From positions 1 through 5,556 of the forward strand of contig JAHDCN010000201.1 of NCBI GenBank assembly GCA_020629815.1: a DNA stretch of 5,556 nucleotides, in the 5' to 3' direction. Source of the stretch: Verrucomicrobiota bacterium. Its GTDB lineage: Bacteria; Verrucomicrobiota; Verrucomicrobiia; Verrucomicrobiales; DEV007. The notes beneath the pieces were generated by a model. The model made no database searches. It worked only from the letters and a program-made list of their open reading frames with translations, and had not been told where the DNA came from. A program made the translations under genes and the position numbers. Positions 1 through 5,556 of the stretch are shown in pieces (the first letter of the stretch is position 1; every line of letters begins with the position of its first letter).

Positions 1-1012
1 GTTGCATCCACTTCTTCGTCCGCTGCAGATTGAGCTCATGCAGTGACGCATTGGAGCCGTAGTGCGAAAGCGTGTGTGGCGTGGAGGAGATTCCCATACT
101 GGTAAGCAAGCCCGCATCGGGCATGCGATAGGTCACCACGCGGGTGGCATCGGTTTGCCAGGCGGCCAGGATCATTTTGAACATGGCCTTGATCTCAGGC
201 TCGCCCTGCATCCCTTCCGGTGGCTTTTTCTGAGTCGCTTTCGGATACGGAATATCGATCCACTCTTCCTCGCGACTCAGGGAGAGCTCGATATCGCGAA
301 TGCTGGTGGTGTATTCCTCCAGCTTCTCACGGTCGTCCTTGCTTAAGATGCGCTTGGTCGAGCCGCTTTCGAATTCGAGGATGTCGAAGATACTGCGACG
401 CTGTTTGAGGGTGCGTAGCATTTCCTCGCGACTCACGCCGCCCCCAAAAATCTTGAAATACACTTCCAGCGGAGAGGCAAAGCCCGACAGCGGGCTGCCA
501 TCCTCTCGATACGACATCGCCACACCGCCGTGGCCGTTTCCGGTGTCATCTTTTTCGCAATTCAGCTGCAAGCTTTCATAGCGCGTCTCCTGCCCCAAGT
601 GCTCCGCTGCGACCTGATCGCAGGAAATGCTGTTGTGCCGCGCTTTGCCGGAAAACCCGACGACGTTGGCGCAGGTGAGCACCGCCTCGGTCCCTTCATG
701 CGGCTGCTTGTTCTCCGCATTCGTGAAGTTCGAAACCATCGTCACGTGACCGAGATTCTTCTTCATCGGATCCCAACCGGGAGGCAGGGCGATGTCGCTC
801 AGCTTGCCGTTTTCGGTAGGGTAAAAATGCTTCTCCATGTGGCCGTGGCCCATCGACATCCAGAGCAGACGTTTGGGCGCGCCGGAGGCCAGTTTTTGTT
901 CGGCGAGAGCTCTCGAGCCTGCTGGAAGAAGGCTGGCGAAGAACGGCAGCGTCAACGCTTTGGTGCCGTTTCGGAGAAAGGTTCGGCGGTTGGTGTCGGT
1001 CTTGAGGTTCAT
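1..1012 (-). CDS. DUF1552 domain protein, Tat-exported, C-terminus off the window
   Basis: Reading the minus strand from the ATG at 1010-1012 gives 337 uninterrupted codons running off the left edge, so the gene is 3'-partial; I recall complete family members as about 430-460 residues. The N-terminus has a twin-arginine motif (NRRTFLRN, residues 8-15) followed by a hydrophobic stretch (about 19-32), so Tat export is likely. The body matches the DUF1552 family as I know it: a KRLLWMSMGHGHMEKHFYPT start at 47-66, a HEGTEAVLTC block (105-114), a Ser/Gly-rich region with SISCDQVAAEHLG (128-140), and a TDATRVVTYRMP segment (287-298) before HTLSHYG (313-319). DUF1552 proteins are abundant in Planctomycetota and Verrucomicrobiota, often beside DUF1592/DUF1588-type cytochrome proteins; their biochemical role is unknown to me. 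No strong Shine-Dalgarno site precedes the start. It lies downstream of the AraC gene on the same strand, 185 bp away, so it may be controlled by that regulator (inference). Confidence 0.88.
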   Translation of the reverse strand, partial: MNLKTDTNRRTFLRNGTKALTLPFFASLLPAGSRALAEQKLASGAPKRLLWMSMGHGHMEKHFYPTENGKLSDIALPPGWDPMKKNLGHVTMVSNFTNAENKQPHEGTEAVLTCANVVGFSGKARHNSISCDQVAAEHLGQETRYESLQLNCEKDDTGNGHGGVAMSYREDGSPLSGFASPLEVYFKIFGGGVSREEMLRTLKQRRSIFDILEFESGSTKRILSKDDREKLEEYTTSIRDIELSLSREEEWIDIPYPKATQKKPPEGMQGEPEIKAMFKMILAAWQTDATRVVTYRMPDAGLLTSMGISSTPHTLSHYGSNASLHELNLQRTKKWMQ

Positions 1013-1032
1013 TTCAGCTTTTACTCTACTCA

Positions 1033-1051
1033 ATCGCTGCCGGTCAGCGAT
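1033..1051 (-). promoter_or_regulatory. Inverted repeat in the DUF1552 leader
   Basis: ATCGCTG (1033-1039) and CAGCGAT (1045-1051) are exact reverse complements around a 5-nt loop. The repeat lies 21-39 bases upstream of the DUF1552 start. It could be a 5'-UTR hairpin or an operator. There is no T-run, so a terminator is unlikely. The function is inferred only. Confidence 0.35.
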
Positions 1052-1117
1052 AAATTCAACGAATTATTTTCAAGGATAGGCGACATTTTTGCGTCGTCGT
1101 CATACGAATCGATAGGC

Positions 1118-1133
1118 TCTGTTTGCAAACAGA
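1118..1133. promoter_or_regulatory. Perfect 16-bp palindrome, possible operator
   Basis: TCTGTTTGCAAACAGA reads the same on both strands with no spacer. It lies between the end of the AraC gene and the DUF1552 start, about 105 bp upstream of that start. A perfect palindrome suits a dimeric repressor or activator. AraC-type proteins more often bind direct repeats, so the binding protein is unknown. Confidence 0.35.
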
Positions 1134-1161
1134 CAGGGTTGGTTCGTAAGAGATACCCTGT
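1133..1161 (-). terminator. Weak stem-loop after the AraC gene
   Basis: ACAGGGT (1133-1139) and ACCCTGT (1155-1161) can pair around a 15-nt loop, 37-65 bases beyond the stop of the minus-strand AraC gene. It could be a weak terminator or an operator half-site pair. No T-tract follows on the minus strand, so the terminator call is tentative. Confidence 0.2.
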
Positions 1162-1197
1162 TGGATCGTGGAAAGTTAGGAAGAGAACATTGATCGG

Positions 1198-1950
1198 CTA
1201 ACCGTTATGCCAACTGAATTTCTGGCGGTAATCTGACGGCGAACAGCGCATCAGGCGATGAAAACTTCGGCTGAAGTGTGCGTGATCGTGAAATCCGCAA
1301 TCGAGGGCAATCGTTGCGACGGTTTCGTCCGATTCCTGAAGCATTCGGGCCGCAGCCTCGATGCGAATGCGGATCAGATACTGCCGGGCGCTGGTGCCAA
1401 AGGCCTGGCCAAATCGGCGGTTGAACTGACTCGGGGAAATCCCGGCCCGCCGAGCGAGTTCAGCCGTCGTGATCGGTTCTCCAAAGTTCTCATGAAGAAA
1501 ATCGACCACCTTGGCAAAGCGGTCAATTTCTCCGGAACTCTGTCGAAATTCCTCCACCCGGCGTGACATCCCCGCAATCCCGATGATGTCGCCTTTTTGA
1601 TCCCGGACCGGCACTTTCGCAGTCACGACAAGGCGCGGCGAGCGTATCGATTCGGGCGACGCTTCGATACGATTCAATACGGGTTCGCCGGATTCCATGA
1701 CGGCTTTGTCGTCATCGTGGTAGGCCGTGGCACGATCAGTCGGAAAGAAATCAAAATCGGTTTTGCCAATCGCATCCACTTCAGTGGCGACACCGCAAAA
1801 TTCACAGCCTCGTTGATTCAGCGCGATAAAACGACCTTTGCGATCCTTGAGGAAGAAGGACACTTCCGGCAGGAGATCGAAAAGTGGGAACAGTTGATCC
1901 GTCGCCATGCGGTCGAGGAAATCACTGCGAAATATTCGTGCATGTTTCAT
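1198..1950 (-). CDS. PAS domain AraC/XylS-type transcriptional regulator
   Basis: This 250-residue cytoplasmic regulator has two parts. Residues about 18-135 are a PAS sensor domain, with FDLLPEVSFFLKDRKGRF (24-41), a GKTDFDFFP segment (62-70) and a MESGEP turn (85-90), the usual layout of PAS domains fused to AraC modules in this bacterial group. Residues about 145-247 are an AraC-type double helix-turn-helix. The first helix pair is around ITTAELARRAGISPSQFNRRF (160-180), and the family signature is at 213-243 (IALDCGFHDHAHFSRSF, then SPSDYRQ). The PAS domain probably senses a small ligand, which I cannot name. The ATG at 1950 was chosen because it is the first in frame after the divergent gap; Met15 is an alternative. 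No clear Shine-Dalgarno site is visible. The gene is divergent from the PSD1-type gene and upstream of the DUF1552 gene, so it may control either or both (inference). Confidence 0.93.
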   Translation of the reverse strand: MKHARIFRSDFLDRMATDQLFPLFDLLPEVSFFLKDRKGRFIALNQRGCEFCGVATEVDAIGKTDFDFFPTDRATAYHDDDKAVMESGEPVLNRIEASPESIRSPRLVVTAKVPVRDQKGDIIGIAGMSRRVEEFRQSSGEIDRFAKVVDFLHENFGEPITTAELARRAGISPSQFNRRFGQAFGTSARQYLIRIRIEAAARMLQESDETVATIALDCGFHDHAHFSRSFHRLMRCSPSDYRQKFSWHNG

Positions 1951-2021
1951 GCGCGGTTTTTACACGCAAACAATCTCACCATACAAGACGAATTTTTCGT
2001 TTCGTGCCAACTTCAACCATC
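1951..2021. promoter_or_regulatory. Divergent intergenic region with candidate promoter and inverted repeat
   Basis: These 71 bp must hold the start signals for both the AraC gene (minus) and the PSD1-type gene (plus). On the plus strand TTTACA (1959-1964) and TACAAG (1982-1987) are spaced 17 bp apart and resemble a weak sigma-70 type promoter, 34 bp before the ATG at 2022. ACGAA (1988-1992) and TTCGT (1996-2000) form a 5+3+5 inverted repeat just downstream of that -10 element, where a repressor could act. The assignment rests on consensus similarity only; promoter consensus in these phyla is poorly defined. Confidence 0.35.
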
Positions 2022-3235
2022 ATGAGAAGACCCACCTTCTTCACGTTTCTACTTTTCAGCATCCTGTCCTCGATCGTAAGCGCTCAGCCGGTGGTCGATT
2101 TCAATCGTGACATTCGGCCGATCCTGTCAGCGAATTGTTTTGCCTGTCATGGACCGGATGAGGAAGCGCGCAAGGGCAAGCTGCGACTCGATACTCCGGA
2201 GGGTGCGAGGAAGGCGCTCGGTTCGGTGGACGAGAGCGAGTTGATTTACCGCGTCGAAACAGACGATGCAGATGATCTGATGCCGCCCGCGGACACGGGT
2301 CACGCCCTAACAGACACCCAAAAACGTCTGCTGCGCGAGTGGGTCGCGGCGGGCGCGGCTTACGATGTGCATTGGGCATTTGTCGCGCCGGTAAAAGCGG
2401 AGATCCCTGAGGGAATACATCCGGTTGATCACTTTGTCAGGGAGCAGCTGCCGGAGCACGGACTCACACCCGCTGAAGAGGCGGATCGTTACACACTGAT
2501 GCGGCGGGTGTCGCTCGATTTGACCGGCTTGCCGCCAACGATCGAAGAGGCGGAAGCGTTCGTCAGAGACGGAAATTTCGAGGCGGTCGTGGATCGTTTG
2601 TTAGAGTCGGAAGCATTCGGCGAGCACTGGGCGCGGATGTGGCTTGATCTCGCTCGTTATGCTGACACCAAAGGTTACGAGAAGGATCGCCATCGCGACA
2701 TGTGGCGCTATCGCGATTGGGTGATCGATCGCGATTTGCCGTTCGATCAGTTCACGATCGAGCAGCTCGCCGGTGACCTGTTGCCCGAGCCGACATCTCA
2801 GCAGCTGCTGGCGACGGCGTTTCACCGCAACACCATGGAAAATGACGAGGGCAGAACAGGCGATGAGGAGTTTCGGGTAGCAGCGGTGAAGGACATAGTC
2901 GATACCACGGTACAGTTTTGGATGGGGCTAACGATGGGCTGCGCCAAATGTCATACCCACAAATATGATCCGATCACGATTGAGGATTACTACGCCTCCT
3001 ACGGCTTGTTCAATCAGACCGAGGACGCGGATCGGGTCGCTCCGGTGATGCCGGCACCGACAAAGGAACAGAGTGATTGGCAGAACTTTACGCAACGATG
3101 CAAGCGAACTTTTCCGAACATCCCGACGAGGCGAAGGCTTTGCTCGAATCGGCTGGCCTTCAGGAAGGCGATGCCGCGAAGGTCGCTGTAGCCAGCGTGC
3201 TATTGAACCTCGACGAAACTTTAATGAAACCATGA
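2022..3235 (+). pseudogene. Broken PSD1-type cytochrome c / DUF1549 / DUF1553 gene, DUF1553 core deleted
   Basis: The ATG at 2022 begins a signal peptide (residues 1-21, hydrophobic, ending VSA). A planctomycete cytochrome c domain (PSCyt1) follows with heme motif CFACH at 39-43 and a likely axial Met in LMPP (86-89). DUF1549 then spans about 137-345, including DLTGLPPT, a WARMWLDLARYADTKGYEKD-type core, and a second CxxCH (CAKCH, 307-311) followed by THKYDPI. Intact family members continue through a linker into DUF1553 and end near LNLDETLTK. Here that region is missing. From about 3080 the original frame gives 35 nonsense residues and stops at 3191, while the frame one base back reads LAELYATMQANF (3077-3112) and ends in SVLLNLDETLMKP then TGA (3233-3235), a typical PSD1 C-terminus. 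So the gene carries an internal deletion plus a frame change. The product would be a truncated exported c-type protein of 389 residues, probably non-functional. The partner of this family is usually the DUF1501 protein, whose remnant starts at 4680. Confidence 0.85.
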
Positions 3236-3252
3236 TCCTCAACGTTTATCCC

Positions 3253-4665
3253 ATGAAATTAATCCACAAACTGGCTGTTGGTATAACGATACTAACATTA
3301 ACCTTTTCCTATACTTCAAACGCGGAAGAGGCAGGCTCCAGGCAATCTGCCTTCCCGGTAGTATCGACTCCACAGCCACTAACCCCTCTCATGGAGCGAG
3401 AACTCCGGGGATGTTTTGATTTCTTCTGGAATGAATGGATGTCCGATCCAGCCAGCCCTGCCTACGGGTTTACCATCGGCGACTACGTGGGCATGGAGGA
3501 CATTTACAAAACCCCCCCGATCGCCATCGAGTCCCAGGGGTTCTATTTCGCCGCTATTGTGATTGGCGTCGAGCGCGGCTGGATTACTCGTGAAGAGGGA
3601 GAGCAGCGCATCCTGATTACCCTGATGTCGCTCAAACATCTCCACCGAATCAATGGGTTCTGGTATCACTTCATTGATCCGGCAACGGGTAAGCGCGCAT
3701 GGAATGATTCTACAAATGTCGAATTGAGCAACGCGTCCGCAGGCACCATGGTTCTCGGTGCATTGGCTGCTGGCGAGTACTTTGGTGGGGAGATCAAGCG
3801 TCTGGCGGAATCGCTTTATGCCGAGATGAACTGGAGGTGGTTCACGAATCCGGAGACTCACCATCCCTACATCGCCTGTTATCCCGAGGATCTCCCTGCG
3901 CAACCTCCCGCTGACATTACGCCCGAGGGAATGTTCGGCGGGTGGAAGTCCTACGGCGAACACATTTTTCTCTACATCCTGGCGGCGGGCGCTCCGAATC
4001 CCGACTTTTCCACTGCGGTCGAACCCTACTACGCCATGCAAACTTTTCCCGGCCGCTACAAGGGCGAAGAGTTCATCATGTGCATCAGCGGTGCCGCTTT
4101 TACCTACCAGTGGACTCACGCCTTCATCGACTTCCGAAATCTCCGCGACAGGCTCGACCGGGACTGGTTTGAAAACTCCCGTCATGCCGCTCTCGCCGCA
4201 CGCCAGTACGCCATCGATAACCCGAATCGCATCAAGGGGCTCGGGCCGAATTCCTGGGGAATGTCGGCCTGCATTAGTCCGACCGCCGGTTACAGCGGTG
4301 CCTACGGCTCGCACCCAATCATCCCCGGCCATCAGCTTCTTGAAGACGGCACGGTAGCGCCCTACGGAGCGCTGTCCTTTCTGCCATTCACCCCAAAGGA
4401 ATCGATCGCGGCCCTTGAGCACATGTACCAGATCCCGGGGCTCGTCGGTGACTACGGATTGTACGACGCCTACAGCTACCACACCGCCGCGCCCAGCGAG
4501 GAGCAGCCGTGGATTGGCAAGAGCTACCTTGGGATCGATAAGGGTCTCGTCCTCCTCATGTTTGAAAACTATTCCACCCAACTCATTTGGCGTCTTCTCC
4601 ACCAGAATAAATATATACAGAAAGGGCTCCGGCGATTGGAATTTCGCCAGGTGGTTTCGGAGTAA
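3253..4665 (+). CDS. Secreted glucoamylase-like protein (GH144-like, PF10091-type)
   Basis: An intact 470-residue protein. Residues 1-24 are a Sec signal peptide (MKLIHK, hydrophobic core, cleavage probably after SNA). The body is an alpha/alpha-barrel-type glucoamylase-like protein: LRGCFDFFWNEW (51-62), SQGFYFAAIVIGVERGWITREEGEQR (split, 94-119), GFWYHFIDPATGKRAWND (135-152), a GGWKSYGEHIFLYILAAGAPNP-like segment, TYQWTHAFIDFRNL, WFENSRHAALAARQYAIDNP, a DGTVAPYGALSFLPFTPKES region, and the characteristic end GIDKGLVLLMFENY to YIQKGLRRLEF. The family includes endo-beta-1,2-glucanases (GH144), so a secreted or periplasmic beta-glucan hydrolase is likely; the substrate is not proven. The start at 3253 is chosen because the signal peptide begins there; an in-frame ATG at 3232 overlaps the TGA of the PSD1 tail and would add seven residues. 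It sits between two broken genes but is itself undamaged, 14 bp ahead of the DUF1501 remnant. Confidence 0.88.
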   Translation: MKLIHKLAVGITILTLTFSYTSNAEEAGSRQSAFPVVSTPQPLTPLMERELRGCFDFFWNEWMSDPASPAYGFTIGDYVGMEDIYKTPPIAIESQGFYFAAIVIGVERGWITREEGEQRILITLMSLKHLHRINGFWYHFIDPATGKRAWNDSTNVELSNASAGTMVLGALAAGEYFGGEIKRLAESLYAEMNWRWFTNPETHHPYIACYPEDLPAQPPADITPEGMFGGWKSYGEHIFLYILAAGAPNPDFSTAVEPYYAMQTFPGRYKGEEFIMCISGAAFTYQWTHAFIDFRNLRDRLDRDWFENSRHAALAARQYAIDNPNRIKGLGPNSWGMSACISPTAGYSGAYGSHPIIPGHQLLEDGTVAPYGALSFLPFTPKESIAALEHMYQIPGLVGDYGLYDAYSYHTAAPSEEQPWIGKSYLGIDKGLVLLMFENYSTQLIWRLLHQNKYIQKGLRRLEFRQVVSE

Positions 4666-4679
4666 ACTATATCGATAGT
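4666..4679. repeat. Short inverted repeat filling the intergenic gap
   Basis: ACTAT-ATCG-ATAGT occupies exactly the 14 bases between the stop codon of the glucoamylase-like gene and the ATG of the DUF1501 remnant. The 5-bp AT-rich stem is too weak for a terminator. It may be chance, or a scar of the rearrangement that joined the two genes. Confidence 0.25.
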
Positions 4680-5026
4680 ATGAATTTAAAAATTGAACAA
4701 ACACGGGCCCAAACCCGGCAGCATTTCTTTGGCCAGATGGGATTGGGATTTGGCTCAATCGCATTGAGTCAATTGATGGCCAAAGAGGCATCAGTCGGAT
4801 TCAAAATTCCGGCCAAAGAAAGTCGATCATCTACCTGCACATGGCGGGCTCACCCTCGCAGATTGATCTCTTTGAAAACAAACCCGCCCTCACCAAATTC
4901 CATGGTAAAGATTGCCCACAGGAATATCTGGAAGGCAAACGTTTCGCTTTTATCAAAGGCACGCCAAAGATGATGGGCAAGGCCGGAGGCGAACGAGCAG
5001 AACGCGAGTTTGGATTTGGTGATTAA
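4680..5026 (+). pseudogene. DUF1501 gene remnant, frameshifted and truncated
   Basis: The ATG at 4680 opens the typical N-terminus of a DUF1501 protein: a Tat-like region TRQHFFGQMGLGFGSIALSQ (residues 12-31) in which the usual RR pair reads RQ. At about 4815-4822 the frame breaks. The first frame continues as nonsense to a stop at 4973. The frame one base back reads KSIIYLHMAGSPSQIDLFEN from 4820, then KDCPQEYLEGKRFAFIKGTP and MMG, which is the conserved DUF1501 start region. One missing base in the A-rich run near 4815-4822 explains this. Family similarity ends at about 4978; the frame then gives an unrelated 16-residue tail and stops at 5024-5026. Only about 100 of the roughly 430-480 residues I expect remain, so the product cannot be functional. 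DUF1501 genes are normally next to PSD1 genes, and here the broken PSD1 gene lies one gene upstream. Confidence 0.85.
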
Positions 5027-5116
5027 GAGCATTGGTTGGGCAGTGAGTTATAATGCTTCTTTGCCGAGGCCAGCCGATCACGCGGAGCGACGTTGCTTTC
5101 ACCCCACTTTCTATGA
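4979..5116. other. Unexplained segment between the DUF1501 remnant and the BNR gene
   Basis: After similarity to DUF1501 ends at about 4978, I recognise no coding, RNA or mobile element in these 138 bases. The plus-strand frame beginning at 4974 stays open to 5171 without an ATG, but its product resembles no family I know. AGCATT (5028-5033) and AATGCT (5052-5057) could pair around an 18-nt loop in the gap between the two converging genes; a terminator role is weakly supported. The segment may be foreign or repetitive DNA that replaced the rest of the DUF1501 gene. Confidence 0.3.
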
Positions 5117-5556
5117 TCATTCGTCCAGCAAGAAGGCTTTTGCTGTGGGATTGTCTTCGTCCTTCCACCCATAGAAAAGGAGCATGCCCGATACTCGCGT
5201 CCCATCGGGACGAACGACTGGTTGAACGTGATTGAAGCGCCAGCCGGGATACCGTCCACGATCAGGTGTCAGGTCACGGTGCCTGACCCAGGATTCGCCT
5301 TTGTCTGTGGAAATCCACTCCTCAACGTTTCCGCCACCACGATCATCCATGTAGCCACCTTTGAGGTATCCTTTCCCGGTGATCAGGTAGGCGTGAATGT
5401 CACCGTTGGCGGCATGAAACAGGTAGCCGCCGTTCCAGTTGTGATTCGAATGGTGGATCCGTGTCTGGCGCCAGTTGCCGTTTTTCCGGCGCACATAGTA
5501 GTAGCCATGCGTCTTCAGGTCGCCTTCTGAAAGAATGTGCAGAAACGTCGGCTCGC
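5117..5556 (-). CDS. BNR/Asp-box sialidase-like protein, C-terminal part
   Basis: The minus strand is open from the right edge to the TGA at 5117-5119, giving 145 codons of a gene whose N-terminus lies outside the window. An internal GTG at 5494 is unlikely to be the start, because the frame continues upstream with protein-like sequence (EPTFLHILSEGDLKTHGYYY). The fragment has a clear Asp-box, STDKGESW, within VEEWISTDKGESWVRHRDLT, and ends MLLFYGWKDEDNPTAKAFLL plus DE. The order 'NHNWNGGYLF, then Gly-rich loop, then Asp-box, then FNHVQPVVRPDG' suits a six-bladed beta-propeller of the BNR-repeat type, as in sialidase-like and other polysaccharide-active proteins of this bacterial group. The substrate cannot be told from the C-terminus. 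It converges on the DUF1501 remnant and, with the glucoamylase-like gene, suggests a carbohydrate-degradation neighbourhood. Confidence 0.8.
   Translation of the reverse strand, partial: EPTFLHILSEGDLKTHGYYYVRRKNGNWRQTRIHHSNHNWNGGYLFHAANGDIHAYLITGKGYLKGGYMDDRGGGNVEEWISTDKGESWVRHRDLTPDRGRYPGWRFNHVQPVVRPDGTRVSGMLLFYGWKDEDNPTAKAFLLDE

Noticed and set aside
530..1201. A 223-codon plus-strand open frame over the DUF1552 gene
   Set aside because: It lies antisense to the well-supported DUF1552 coding sequence and its translation resembles no family; it is a shadow.
1884..2021. Upstream extension of the PSD1-type frame to an ATG at 1884
   Set aside because: The extension overlaps the AraC coding region and lacks export features, whereas the ATG at 2022 begins a proper signal peptide ahead of the cytochrome motif.
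3073..3252. Upstream extension of the glucoamylase-like frame to an ATG at 3073
   Set aside because: It would bury the signal peptide inside the protein and overlaps the PSD1 tail, which makes sense in a different frame.
3191..3253. Programmed ribosomal frameshift joining the two PSD1 frames
   Set aside because: No slippery heptamer or downstream structure is evident near 3080, the other frame has a TGA at 3074-3076 just before the tail, and the joined product would still lack the DUF1553 core, so decay is the better explanation.
3379..4791. A 470-codon open frame on the minus strand opposite the glucoamylase-like gene
   Set aside because: The plus-strand protein has clear family motifs and a signal peptide. 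The minus-strand product is rich in Gly, Val and Arg, has no recognisable domain and covers almost the same span, as expected of an antisense shadow.
1..5556. CRISPR array, tRNA, rRNA or complete insertion sequence
   Set aside because: No regularly spaced direct repeats, no tRNA or rRNA-like conserved stretches, and no transposase reading frame or flanking terminal repeats were seen on either strand.

Overview
The window looks like a chromosomal segment from the Planctomycetota/Verrucomicrobiota group. Several of its protein families are hallmarks of those phyla: a Tat-exported DUF1552 protein, a planctomycete-type cytochrome c / DUF1549 / DUF1553 protein (PSD1 family), a DUF1501 protein, and secreted polysaccharide-active proteins. 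A PAS-AraC regulator fits the same picture. The phylum is inferred from family content only. I saw no rRNA, tRNA, CRISPR array or complete insertion sequence.

Layout. Bases 1-1012 (minus) hold the first 337 codons of a DUF1552 protein whose C-terminus lies off the left edge. Bases 1013-1197 are a leader/intergenic stretch with three short inverted repeats. Bases 1198-1950 (minus) encode a PAS-AraC/XylS-type regulator. A 71-bp divergent intergenic region (1951-2021) separates it from a plus-strand block. That block has three parts: a broken PSD1-type gene (2022-3235), an intact 470-residue secreted glucoamylase-like / GH144-like gene (3253-4665), and a broken DUF1501 gene (4680 to about 5026). 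Bases 4979-5116 are mostly unexplained. Bases 5117-5556 (minus) are the C-terminal 145 codons of a BNR/Asp-box sialidase-like protein that enters from the right edge.

The main observation is about state of preservation. PSD1 and DUF1501 genes usually form adjacent pairs. Here both are damaged. The PSD1 gene has lost most of DUF1553, but its C-terminal tail survives in another frame. The DUF1501 gene has a one-base frameshift and is cut off after about 100 codons. The carbohydrate-active gene between them is full length and carries an export signal. The simplest reading is a former PSD1-DUF1501 unit, entered by or co-transcribed with a glycoside hydrolase gene, whose original members are decaying while the hydrolase is kept. 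With the BNR protein next door and a ligand-sensing AraC regulator upstream, the locus fits extracellular polysaccharide degradation. I see no convincing evidence of a wholly new defence or mobile system.
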